NCBI GenBank assembly: GCA_021292105.1
Contig: CM037866.1
Location: 4,935,502 to 4,999,501 of the forward strand
Length of the DNA stretch: 64,000 nucleotides
Source of the DNA: Anadara kagoshimensis
Taxonomy: Eukaryota > Mollusca > Bivalvia > Arcoida > Arcidae
Direction: 5' to 3'
This document shows, one piece after another, positions 41,161-53,500 of the stretch. The first letter of the stretch is position 1. The number at the start of each line of letters is the position of its first letter. Both the position numbers and the translations under genes were made by a program. The notes below the pieces were generated by a model. It was not told the DNA's origin. It saw only the letters and a list, made by a program, of their open reading frames with translations, and did not search any database.

Positions 41161-42405
41161 TGTGTCACGACTGGATAATAATAATATGTATTATTTGTGT
41201 TACAGGATTAAATGTGTCTTTATGCAGATTCCAGGAGAAAGCAACGATCAGATAGGAATGTGGATTCCGTCATGTAAATATTTTTCTCTGGGGACACCTT
41301 TTATAATGCTTTTCCGAATCTGTATTCCATCAGGGGAACACCGATGAGGGATCCGAAATTTTGGTACTCATCTGTTCAAAAAATAGCGGACCTAAAACCA
41401 AAGTACCTTGTTCTAAGCCATCATTACCCCGTGATTGGAAAGGCCAAAATCCAGAAATATCTTACCAATTACCGAGATGCTATACAATTTGTCCATGATC
41501 AGGCAGTAAGGTACATCAATAAAGGGTATCACCCCGATAAAGTTGTCGAGATGGTTAAACTGCCCAAGAAACTGCTAAACGTGATTACCTTCAGCAGTGT
41601 TACGGCACCGTCGCCTGGTCAGTGAAAGGCGTTTCCAGCTTTTCCTGGGCTGGTTTAGCGGAGACCCGGCTGATTTGCTTCCGATGACATATACTGAAAA
41701 AGCCAAACGGATGAGGGAACTCGCAGGAGGCGTTAGCGGTCTTGTAAGCAAAGCAGAGATGCCTTGAAATCCGGTCATAACCAGTGGGCGCTAGAATTAT
41801 CGTCCTATGCTCTAGAATTAAAACCAGATAATGACCAAGCTAGGCGATTAAAATCGAAGGCTTTAGTTGCTCTTGGCGACGCTACGTCATTTACGCTTGC
41901 GGTAAACTATTACAAAACAAGTGCTTTGGAAGTAAGCGGAAAAATTGATCTGCGAGTCGAACCAGAAATGGTCCATGACTTTATCTATGCCTTCCGAATG
42001 AGGCAGTTGTTCGAGCTCATGCCGCGATGTACATCGCTGAAAACTGTTCTGATAGGACGGATATCGTTCTATTCAAATTTCGAGACACTGGATTAGAAGT
42101 CTATATGCAGCTGAGAAATGGCGTCGCAATCATATCCGATTCTCAACCTAAAGGAGATGACATTTTTAGTATAACCTTTGCATACGAGGATTTGTTCCGA
42201 GACCTTGTGGTGCCATGTCGGATGGGACAGGTTGGCCTTTCTCTTATCTTGAGGAAGAACGCTCAAAAATTGAGATACCATCTCCATTTTCAATGAACCG
42301 TTTTTATGACATAATGCATTGTTTTGATTAGTACATGAATGTTAAAACCACGTAAATTGTATGTCTCAGTCCATTTAAATTAAAGATTTTCCCCCAAAAA
42401 ATCGA

Positions 42406-42411
42406 AATAAA
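42406..42411 (+). terminator. Poly(A) signal, copy 3
   Basis: AATAAA at the position conserved with copies 1 and 2. Confidence 0.5.
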
Positions 42412-42479
42412 TTCAGTTCTTTAATGAATCTTGAGTTGTTTTTGTTAGCAGTTAAATTACAGGCCTGTCGAAAGTTTAA

Positions 42480-42640
42480 CACTTCTTCCGAAGACCCCTT
42501 GACTTTCTTTTCTAAATTCGAATGCTTGACGGTAGAACAGTCACTACCCTCTTTTAATTCTTGAGTGAGATCAGGTCGGGTTTCGATCCCAACCTTCCCC
42601 TTACAGAGCAAGCATTTACCAACTGAGCTACCGCAGTGGT
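42480..42640 (-). repeat. SINE-1 head and body after copy 3
   Basis: Read on the minus strand it starts 'accactgcggtagctcagtt'. It and the adjoining (GT)n correspond to 23205-23470 after copy 1; the flank of copy 2 lacks them. Confidence 0.75.
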
Positions 42641-42683
42641 TTTTATCTAAAGCATTTTTGTGGAAAAAAACTATCAGTCGCCC

Positions 42684-42685
42684 GT

Positions 42686-42728
<43 letters not shown>

Positions 42729-42729
42729 G
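42684..42729 (+). repeat. (GT)n(GA)n microsatellite
   Basis: About 13 GT then about 10 GA. A G-homopolymer follows at about 42929-42941. Confidence 0.95.
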
Positions 42730-43002
42730 AGAGAGATGAGCAACACAAAATGATAGTGAAAAGTATTGGTGTGTTGACGGATCATGGTGTTTAACGCATA
42801 TATAGGTCATATTTGGTTTGGTGAATAAACTAGATCACCAAGAGAAAAATAGGGACATTCGACAAGCGAACTGACCTGCACTCTTACAGTAGTGGTGCTC
42901 AGTTCGTAGAACATTTGCCTTTGTTGTGGGGGGGGGGGGGGCTCTGGGGACATTCTAACCCCTCGTCATGCCTTGTGTTTTCCATCCCAATCCGTTACAA
43001 TA

Positions 43003-43270
43003 TACCAATACGGTGGCTCAGTGGTAGAGTGCTCGCTCCGTATGTGGGAGGTCGTGGGTACGAACCCCAACCGCGTCTGACGCAAGACTTGAAAGATGAC
43101 AGTGAGCATTCTTCCACCAATCACTCGGCATAACATGTTTGGCACGATTAAGAAGAGCCTTGCTGTACAATGCTATCAGCGCAACGCACATGTAACATTT
43201 CTACACCTTTGCCTATAGCTGTAAAGTCTTGATATAAATGACATATATTGACTTGGACATTAACACAATC
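43003..43270 (+). repeat. SINE-1, diverged
   Basis: A box 'ggtggctcagtggtagag', body 'cgcaagacttgaaag', a shortened middle, and tail 'tgatataaatgacatatatt' + 'gacttggacatta'. Confidence 0.75.
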
Positions 43271-43309
43271 TCAACTTAACTCCAGTCCATTACAGTTTGG
43301 TGGCCAGTG

Positions 43310-43545
43310 TGATCCTTAAAAGTGGTAGACTGGTAATTGCAATTATAAAATAGACTATTCTAAGGATTTGGGGCATAGGGTTTCCCACTTACGGATTATT
43401 GGGAACTAAAGAATAGCAGGGGGGATGTAGCGGTCTGAACATGCCAGTCTGAAAATGCGGGTGTTCCAAGTTCGAGGCCCGCTACAGTTTGGTAGCACAG
43501 TGTGGCCCTCGACAGTGGTAGACTGACCTTAAGTTAAATATAGCT
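43310..43545 (+). repeat. tRNA-like SINE head with partial duplication
   Basis: 'gggatgtagcggtctgaaca' ... 'aagttcgaggcccgctac' has tRNA-like A and B boxes. The phrase 'tacagtttggt' ... 'agtggtagactg' occurs before it (43308-43352) and after it (43480-43530), so a partial second unit is present. Family unknown. Confidence 0.5.
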
Positions 43546-43601
43546 AATTTTGGCAATGTTTTATAATATTTTAAAAATAAGGTGTCTACAAAATTAGAAT
43601 A

Positions 43602-43784
43602 TACAGTCCAACCTGTCTTAAAGACCATCTCTATATAAGGGACACCTGCTTATAAAGAACAGTAGGATTGTATCCCAAATCTTCTTTATTCGTGTGGTTT
43701 GAACCTGTATATAAAGGCCACCTATCCATAAAGGCCACTATTACTTGTTCCCTTGGATGGTCATTATATACAGGTTTGACTGTA
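43602..43784 (-). mobile_element. MITE F, copy 2
   Basis: Ends 'tacagtccaacctgtcttaa' and 'tatacaggtttgactgta', flanked by TA; inverse relative to the copy at 36502-36682 with the interior conserved. Confidence 0.75.
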
Positions 43785-43789
43785 TATAC

Positions 43790-44060
43790 ATGCAATAACC
43801 GGAGGAGATCTTTAATACCTTGAAAGCCAGCAATGTCATTTAGAAATTATTTTTTTTGCAGATTTAATAAAAATCACAGTACAGAAATGATTGTAAATTA
43901 GTACCAGACTCCAGTTTCATAACCATATGAGATTTTCCTTAAAAAATAACAAATTTTGAAAATCGTTTTGAAAACAGGTATAAACACTTTTGAGAAAACT
44001 AAACACAGATGTTATAAGTTTAAAAATGATTTTCAAAATACCTTAAATGTTTAAAATATC
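43790..44060. other. Mostly unassigned
   Basis: Contains a weak MITE C end ('cagtttcataaccatatgag' + 'attttcctta', about 43910). Nothing else recognised. Confidence 0.35.
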
Positions 44061-44067
44061 TTGACAA

Positions 44068-44261
44068 TTGACGGATCGCCGGCCACGCCCACTATGTTCC
44101 GACAAAAGGTCGACATGCTTGAATTACACGCAAAAAGAACGAAAACTCGGTCTGAATTAATGACGTCACTGACACTAGAACGTCATTAGTTGCCACGACT
44201 CTGTTTGGGTATCGTGATGACGACCAGTGTCGGAATATTATGGGCGTGGCCGGCGATACGT

Positions 44262-44264
<3 letters not shown>
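44068..44264 (+). mobile_element. MITE G, stand-alone copy
   Basis: Near-perfect inverted ends: TTGACGGATCGCCGGCCACG and, inverse, TTGACGTATCGCCGGCCACG, with pairing extending to about 37 bp. Interior as in intron 1 of the sulfatase genes. A 34-base A run (44262-44295) abuts its right end. Confidence 0.75.
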
Positions 44265-44296
<32 letters not shown>

Positions 44297-44299
44297 AAG

Positions 44300-44557
44300 A
44301 TTTAAAGTAATATTCAACAAAGTCTCGTGAAAAATGTTTGTGTCAAATCGTCAGTTATGCTTTGACTGCAGTAAAATTCATTTTCGTTTTGACAATGAAC
44401 TGTGAGACAATTGTTATGATGTTGTGTAAAAAATTTCTACGACATTTTATTTATACGTGTTTTATTTTTATCTGACATTTGTTTCATAATAAATACTGTT
44501 TGTAATTTTAAATATTTCTTTAAATTATTGATTAAAATTCAATGTATTTATTACTAA
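44300..44557. other. Spacer before the satellite
   Basis: AT-rich, no recognisable feature. Confidence 0.4.
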
Positions 44558-47500
44558 ACTTGTTTTAATTTAGCAACATTAGACTTGTTTTAATTTAGCG
44601 ACATTAGACTTGTTTTAATTTAGCAACATTAGACTTGTTTTAATTTAGCAACATTAGACTTGTTTTAATTTAGCGACATTAGCCTTGCTTTAATTTAGCA
44701 ACATTAGCCTTGTTTTAATTTAGCAACATTAGACTTGTTTTAATTTAGCAACATTAGACTTGTTTTAATTTAGCATCATTAGACTTGTTTTAATTTAGCA
44801 ACATTAGACTTGTTTTAATTTAGCAACATTAGACTGTTTTAATTTAGCATCATTAGCTTGCTTTATTTAGCAACATTAGCCTTGTTTTAATTTAGCAACA
44901 TTAGACTTGTTTTAATTTAGCAACATTAGACTTGTTTTAATTTAGCAACATTAGCCTTGTTTTAATTTAGCAACATTAGACTTGTTTTAATTTAGCATCA
45001 TTAGACTTGTTTTAATTTAGCAACATTAGACTTGTTTTAATTTAGCAACATTAGACTTGTTTTAATTTAGCATCATTAGACTTGTTTTAATTTAGCAACA
45101 TTAGCCTTGTTTTAATTTAGCATCATTAGCCTTGCTTTAATTTAGCAACATTAGACTTGTTTTAATTTAGCATCATTAGCCTTGCTTTAATTTAGCAACA
45201 TTAGCCTTGTTTTAATTTAGCGACATTAGACTTGTTTTAATTTAGCAACATTAGACTTGTTTTAATTTAGCAACATTAGACTTGTTTTAATTTAGCAACA
45301 TTAGACTTGTTTTAATTTAGCATCATTAGCCTTGTTTTAATTTAGCATCATTAGCCTTGCTTTAATTTAGCAACATTAGACTTGTTTTAATTTAGCATTA
45401 TTAGCCTTGTTTTAATTTAGCAACATTAGACTTGTTTTAATTTAGCAACATTAGACTGTTTTAATTTAGCAACATTAGACTTGTTTTAATTTAGCAACAT
45501 TAGACTTGTTTTAATTTAGCAACATTAGACTTGTTTTAATTTAGCAACATTAGACTTGTTTTAATTTAGCAACATTAGACTTGTTTTAATTTAGCATCAT
45601 TAACCTTGTTTTAATTTAGCATCATTAGCCTTGCTTTAATTTAGCAACATTAGACTTGTTTTAATTTAGCGACATTAGACTTGTTTTAATTTAGCAACAT
45701 TAGACTTGTTTTAATTTAGCAACATTAGACTTGTTTTAATTTAGCATCATTAGACTTGTTTTAATTTAGCATCATTAGCCTTGCTTTAATTTAGCAACAT
45801 TAGACTTGTTTTAATTTAGCGACATTAGACTTGTGTTAATTTAGCAACATTAGACTTGTTTTAATTTAGCATCATTAGCCTTGTTTTAATTTATCGACAT
45901 GAGCCTTGTTTTAATTTAGCAACATTAGCCTTGTTTTAATTTAGCAACATTAGCCTTGTTTTAATTTAGCATCATTAGCCTTGTTTTAATTTATCGACAT
46001 TAGCCTTGTTTTAATTTAGCAACATTAGACTTGTTTTAATTTAGCATCATTAGCCTTGTTTTAATTTAGCAACATTAGACTTGTTTTAATTTAGCAATAT
46101 TAGACTTGTTTTAATTTAGCAACATTAGACTTGTTTTAATTCAGCATCATTAGACTTGTTTTAATTTAGCAACATTAGCCTTGTTTTAATTTAGCAACAT
46201 TACACTTGTTTTAATTTAGCAAAATTAGACTTGTTTTAATTTAGCAACATTAGACTTGTTTTAATTTAGCGACATTAGACTTGTTTTAATTTAGCGACAT
46301 TAGACTTGTTTTAATTTAGCAACATTAGACTTGTTTTAATTCAGCAACATTAGACTTGTTTTGATTTAGCAACATTAGCCTTGTTTTAATTTAGCAACAT
46401 TACACTTGTTTTAATTCAGCAACATTAGCCTTGTTTTAATTCAGCAACATTACACTTGTTTTAATTTAGCGACATTAGACTTGTTTTAATTTAGCAACAT
46501 TAGACTTGTTTTAATTCAGCAACATTACACTTGTTTTAATTCAGCATCATTAGACTTGTTTTAATTTAGCAACATTAGCCTTGTTTTAATTTAGCGACAT
46601 TAGCCTTGTTTTAATTTGCGACATTAGCCTTGTTTAATTAGCGACATTAGACTTGTTTTAATTTAGCGACATTAGACTTGTTTTAATTTAGCATCATTAG
46701 CCTTGTTTTAATTTAGCGACATTAGACTTGTTTTAATTTAGCAACATTAGACTTGTTTTAATTTAGCAACATTAGCCTTGTTTTAATTTAGCAACATTAG
46801 CCTTGTTTTAATTTAGCAACATTAGCCATGTTTTAATTTAGCGACATTAGACTTGTTTTAATTTAGCAACATTACACTTGTTTTAATTTAGCAACATTAC
46901 ACTTGTTTTAATTTAGCAACATTAGACTTGTTTTAATTTAGCAACATTACACTTGTTTTAATTCAGCAACATTAGCCTTGCTTTAATTCAGCAACATTAG
47001 CCTTGTTTTAATTTAGCAACATTACACTTGTTTTAATTTAGCAACATTACACTTGTTTTAATTCAGCAACATTAGCCTTGCTTTAATTCAGCAACATTAG
47101 CCATGTTTTAATTTAGCAACATTAGAATTGTTTTAATTTAGCAACATTAGCCTTGTTTTAATTTAGCAACATTAGCCTTGCTTTAATTCAGCAACATTAG
47201 CCTTGTTTTAATTTAGCAACATTACACTTGTTTTAATTCAGCAACATTAGCCTTGTTTTAATTCAGCATCATTAGACTTGTTTTAATTTAGCATCATTAG
47301 CCTTGTTTTAATTTAGCATCATTAGACTTGTTTTAATTTAGCAACATTACACTTGTTTTAATTTAGCGACATTAGACTTGTTTTAATTCAGCATCATTAG
47401 ACTTGTTTTAATTCAGCAACAGTAGACTTGTTTTAATTTAGCAACATTAGACTTGTTTTAATTCAGCAACATTAGCCTTGTTTTAATTTATCGACATTAG

Positions 47501-50500
47501 CCTTGTTTTAATTTAGCAACATTACACTTGTTTTAATTCAGCAACATTAGCCTTGTTTTAATTCAGCAACATTAGCCTTGCTTTAATTCAGCAACATTAG
47601 CCTTGTTTTAATTTAGCAACATTAGACTTGTTTTAATTCAGCATCATTAGACTTGTTTTAATTTAGCAACATTAGCCTTGTTTTAATTTAGCAACATTAC
47701 ACTTGTTTTAATTTAGCAACATTAGACTTGTTTTAATTCAGCATCATTAGACTTGTTTTAATTCAGCAACATTAGACTTGTTTTAATTTAGCAACATTAC
47801 ACTTGTTTTAATTTAGCAACATTAGACTTGTTTTAATTTAGCAACATTAGCCTTGTTTTAATTTAGCAACATTACACTTGTTTTAATTTAGCAACATTAG
47901 ACTTGTTTTAATTTAGCAACATTACACTTGTTTTAATTTAGCAACATTAGCCTTGTTTTAATTTAGCAACATTAGCCTTGTTTTAATTTAGCGACATTAG
48001 ACTTGTTTTAATTTAGCAACATTAGCCTTGTTTTAATTCAGCAACATTAGCCTTGTTTTAATTCAGCAACATTACACTTGTTTTAATTTAGCGACATTAG
48101 ACTTGTTTTAATTTAGCAACATTAGACTTGTTTTAATTCAGCAACATTACACTTGTTTTAATTCAGCATCATTAGACTTGTTTTAATTTAGCAACATTAG
48201 ACTTGTTTTAATTTAGCGACATTAGACTTGTTTTAATTTAGCGACATTAGACTTGTTTTAATACAGCAACATTACACTTGTTTTAATTTAGCGACATTAG
48301 ACTTGTTTTAATTTAGCAACATTAGACTTGTTTTAATTCAGCAACATTACACTTGTTTTAATTCAGCATCATTAGACTTGTTTTAATTTAGCAACATTAG
48401 CCTTGTTTTAATTTAGCGACATTAGCCTTGTTTTAATTTTGCGACATTAGCCTTGTTTTAATTTAGCGACATTAGACTTGTTTTAATTTAGCGACATTAG
48501 ACTTGTTTTAATTTAGCAACATTAGCCTTGTTTTAATTTAGCGACATTAGACTTGTTTTAATTTAGCAACATTAGACTTGTTTTAATTTAGCGACATTAG
48601 ACTTGTTTTAATTTAGCAACATTAGACTTGTTTTAATTCAGCAACATTACACTTGTTTTAATTCAGCATCATTACACTTGTTTGAATTTAGCACATTAGA
48701 CTTGTTTTAATTTAGCAACATTAGACTTGTTTTAATTAGCAACATTAGACTTGTTTTAATTCAGCAACATTACACTTGTTTTAATTCAGCACTCATTACA
48801 CTTGTTTGAATTTAGCAACATTAGACTTGTTTTAATTTAGCAACATTAGACTTGTTTTAATTTAGCGACATTAGACTTGTTTTAATTAAGCACATTAGAC
48901 TTGTTTTAATTTAGCGACATTAGACTTGTTTTAATTAAGCAACATTAGACTTGTTTTAATTCAGCAACATTACACTTGTTTTAATTCAGCATCATTAGAC
49001 GTGTTTTAATTTAGACATTAGACTTGTTTTAATTTAGCAACATTAGACTTGTTTAATTTAGCGACATTAGACTTGTTTTAATTTAGCAACATTAGACTTG
49101 TTTTAATTTAGCGACATTAGACTTGTTTTAATTTAGCGACATTAGCCTTGTTTTAATTTAGCGACATTAGCCTTGTTTTAATTAGCATCATTAGCCTTGT
49201 TTTAATTTAGCACATTACACTTGTTTTATTTTTAGAGCATTGTTTTAATTCAGCATCATTAGACTTTTTAATTTAGCGACATTAGCCTTGTTTTAATTTA
49301 GCATCATTAGCCTTGTTTTAATTTAGCAACATTAGACTTGTTTTAATTTAGCAACATTAGCCTTGTTTTAATTTAGCAACATTAGCCTTGTTTTAATTTA
49401 GCGACATTAGCCTTGTTTTAATTTAGCAACATTAGCCTTGTTTTAATTTAGCAACATTAGCCTTGTTTTAATTTAGCAACATTAGCCTTGTTTTAATTTA
49501 GCAAATACATTGTTTTAATTTAGCATCATTAGCCTGTTTTAATTTAGCAACATTAGCCTTGTTTTAATTAGCAACATTAGCCTTGTTTAATTTAGCAACA
49601 TTACACTTGTTTTAATTTAGCAACATTAGACTTGTTTTAATTTAGCACATTACACTTGTTTTAATTTAGCAACATTAGCCTTGTTTTAATTTAGCAACAT
49701 TAGCCTTGTTTTAATTTAGCAACATTAGATTTGTTTTAATTTAGCATCATTAGACTTGTTTTAATTTAGCAACATTAGCCTTGTTTTAATTTAGCAACAT
49801 TAGACTTGTTTTAATTTAGCAACATTAGACTTGTTTTAATTTAGCATCATTAGACTTGTTTTAATTTAGCAACATTAGACTTGTTTTTAATTTAGCAACA
49901 TTAGCCTTGTTTTAATTAGCGACATTAGACTTGTTTTAATTTAGCGACATTAGACTTGTTTTAATTTAGCAACATTAGACTTGTTTTAATTTAGCAACAT
50001 AGCCTTGTTTTAATTTAGCGACTTAGCCTTGTTTTAATTTAGCGACATTAGACTTGTTTTAATTTAGCAACATTAGCCTTGTTTTAATTTAGCAACATTA
50101 GCCTTGTTTTAATTTAGCAACATTAGCCTTGTTTTAATTTAGCAACATTAGCCTTGTTTTAATTTAGCAACATTAGCCTTGTTTTAATTTAGCGACATTA
50201 GCCTTGTTTTAATTTAGCAACATTAGACTTGTTTTAATTTAGCAACATTACACTTGTTTTAATTTAGCAACATTAGACTTGTTTTAATTTAGCAACATTA
50301 GACTTGTTTTAATTTAGCAACATTAGCCTTGTTTTAATTTAGCAACATTAGCCTTGTTTTAATTTAGCAACATTAGAATTGTTTTAATTTAGCAACATTA
50401 GACTTGTTTTAATTTAGCGACATTAGCCTTGTTTTAATTTAGCAACATTAGCCTTGTTTTAATTTAGCAACATTACACTTGTTTTAATTTATCGACATTA

Positions 50501-53500
50501 GCCTTGTTTTAATTTAGCAACATTAGACTTGTTTTAATTTAGCGACATTAGCCTTGTTTTAATTTAGCAACATTAGACTTGTTTTAATTTAGCAACATTA
50601 CACTTGTTTTAATTTATCGACATTAGCATTGTTTTAATTTAGCAACATTAGCCTTGTTTTAATTTAGCAACATTAGCCTTCTTTTAATTTAGCAACATTA
50701 CACTTGTTTTAATTTAGCAACATTAGACTTGTTTTAATATATCGACATTAGCCTTGTTTTAATTTAGCAACATTACACTTGTTTTAATTTAGCAACATTA
50801 GACTTGTTTTAATTTAGCAACATTCTTGTTTTAATTTAGCAACATTAGCACTTGTTTTAATTTAGCAACATTACACTTGTTTTAATTTAGCAACATAGCC
50901 TTGTTTTAATTCAGCAACATTACACTTTTTTTTTTAGCAACATTAGACTTGTTTTAATTTAGCAACATTAGACTTGTTTTAATTTAGCAACATTACACTT
51001 GTTTTAATTTAGCAACATTAGCCTTGTTTTAATTTAGCAACATTAGACTTGTTTAATTAGCAACATTAGACTTGTTTTAATTAGCAACATTAGACTTGTT
51101 TTAATTTAGCAACATTAACTTGTTTTAATTTAGCAACATTGAGCTTGTTTTAATTTAGCAACATTAGCCTTGTTTTAATTTAGCAACATTAGCCTTGTTT
51201 TAATTTAGCAACATTAGACTTGTTTTAATTTAGCAACATTAGACTTGTTTAATTTAGCAACATTAGACTTGTTTTAATTTAGCAACATTAGACTTGTTTT
51301 AATTTAGCAACATTAGACTTGTTTTAATTTAGCAACATTAGACTGTTTTAATTTAGCAACATTACACTTGTTTTAATTTAGCAACATTAGCCTTGCTTTA
51401 ATTTAGCATCATTAGATTTGTTTTAATTTAGCAACATTAGACTTGTTTTAATTTAGCAACATTAGACTTGTTTTAATTTAGCATCATTAGCCTTGTTTTA
51501 ATTTAGCAACATTAGCCTTGTTTTAATTTAGCAACATTACACTTGTTTTAATTTAGCAACATTAGCCTTGTTTTAATTTATCGACATTAGCCTTGTTTTA
51601 ATTTAGCAACATTACACTTGTTTTAATTTAGCAACATTAGCCTTGTTTTAATTTAGCAACATTAGACTTGTTTTAATTTAGCATCATTAGCCTTGTTTTA
51701 ATTTAGCAACATTAGACTTGTTTTAATTTAGCAACATTAGACTTGTTTTAATTTAGCATCATTAGCCTTGTTTTAATTTAGCAACATTAGACTTGTTTTA
51801 ATTTAGCAACATTAGCCTTGTTTTAATTTAGCAACATTAGACTTGTTTTAATTTAGCGACATTAGCCTTGTTTTAATTTAGCAACATTAGCCTTGTTTTA
51901 ATTTAGCAACATTAGCCTTGTTTTTAATTTAGCAACATTAGACTTGTTTTAATTTAGCGACATTAGACTTGTTTAATTTAGCAACATTAGCTTGTTTTAA
52001 TTAGCAACATTAGACTTGTTTTTTTAGCAACATTAGCCTTGTTTTAATTTAGCAACATTAGCCTTGTTTTAATTTAGCAACATTAGACTTGTTTTAATTT
52101 AGCAACATTAGCCTTGTTTTTAATTTAGCAACATTAGACTTGTTTTAATTTAGCATCATTAGCCTTGCTTTAATTAGCAACATTAGACTTGTTTTAATTA
52201 GCAACATTAGACTTGTTTTTAATTTAGCAACATTAGCCTTGTTTTAATTTAGCAACATTAGACTTGTTTTAATTTAGCATCATTAGCCTTGCTTTAATTT
52301 AGCAACATTAGCCTTGTTTTAATTTAGCACATTAGACTTGTTTAATTTAGCAACATAGACTTGTTTTAATTTAGCAACATTAGACTTGTTTAATTTAGCA
52401 CATTACACTTGTTTTAATTTAGCAACATTACACTTGTTTTAATTTAGCAACATTACTTGTTTAATTTAGCAACATTAGCCTTGTTTTAATTTAGCATCAT
52501 TAGCCTTGTTTTAATTAGCAACATTAGACTTGTTTTAATTTAGCAACATTAGCCTTGTTTTAATTAGCAACATTAGCCTTGTTTTAATTTAGCATCATTA
52601 GCCTTGTTTTAATTTAGCAACATTACACTTGTTTTAATTTAGCAACATTAGCCTTGTTTTAATTTAGCAACATTAGACTTGTTTTAATTTAGCAACATTA
52701 GACTTGTTTTAATTTAGCAACATTACACTGTTTTTAATTTAGCAAACATTAGCCTTGTTTTAATTTAGCAACATTAGACTTGTTTAATTTAGCAACATTA
52801 GCCTTGTTTTAATTTAGCAACATTAGCCTTGTTTTAATTTAGCAACATTAGACTTGTTTTAATTTAGCAACATTACACTTGTTTTAATTTAGCAACATTA
52901 GCCTTGTTTTAATTTAGCAACATTACACTTGTTTTAATTTAGCAACATTAGCCTTGTTTTAATTTAGCAACATTAGCCTTGTTTTAATTTAGCAACATTA
53001 GCCTTGTTTTAATTTAGCAACATTAGCCTTGTTTTAATTTAGCAACATTAGCCTTGTTTTAATTTAGCAACATTAGCCTTGTTTTAATTAGCAACATTAG
53101 CCTTGTTTTAATTTAGCAACATTAGCCTTGTTTTAATTTAGCACATTAGCCTTGTTTTAATTTAGCAACATTAGCCTTGTTTTAATTTAGCAACATTAGC
53201 CTTGTTTAATTTAGCGAACATTAGACTTGTTTTAATTTAGCAACATTACACTTGTTTTAATTTAGCAACATTAGCCTTGTTTTAATTTAGCAACATTACA
53301 CTGTTTTAATTTAGCAACATAGACTTGTTTTAATTTAGCAACATTAGCCTTGTTTTAATTTAGCAACATTAGACTTGTTTTAATTTAGCAACATTAGCCT
53401 TGTTTTAATTTAGCAACATACACTTGTTTTATTTAGCAACATTAGCCTGTTTTAATTTAGCAACATTACACTTGTTTTAATTTAGCAACATTAGCCTTGT

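Larger units (their letters stand above)
38336..42354 (+). pseudogene. Sulfatase copy 3, broken
   Basis: Exons 1-3 (38336-38461, 39385-39591, 40489-40729) are open, with normal splice sites, the signal peptide and THYHHDH. Exon 4 (41206-42354) aligns end to end with copy 2 but has about seven one-base losses relative to copies 1 and 2 (near 41217, 41275, 41575, 41630, 41750, 42023 and 42215) and a TGG-to-TAG change in the last FDWYMN segment (about 42330). The TATA promoter and first exon are replaced by a transposon. Translation of any product would stop early in exon 4, losing the dimerisation and C-terminal domains. The losses are all single bases, so consensus error must be excluded. The poly(A) signal remains at 42406. 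Confidence 0.8.

Noticed and set aside
41120-42296. Several separate small genes in 41.1-42.3 kb
   Set aside because: They are frame-shifted pieces of one exon 4 of sulfatase copy 3.
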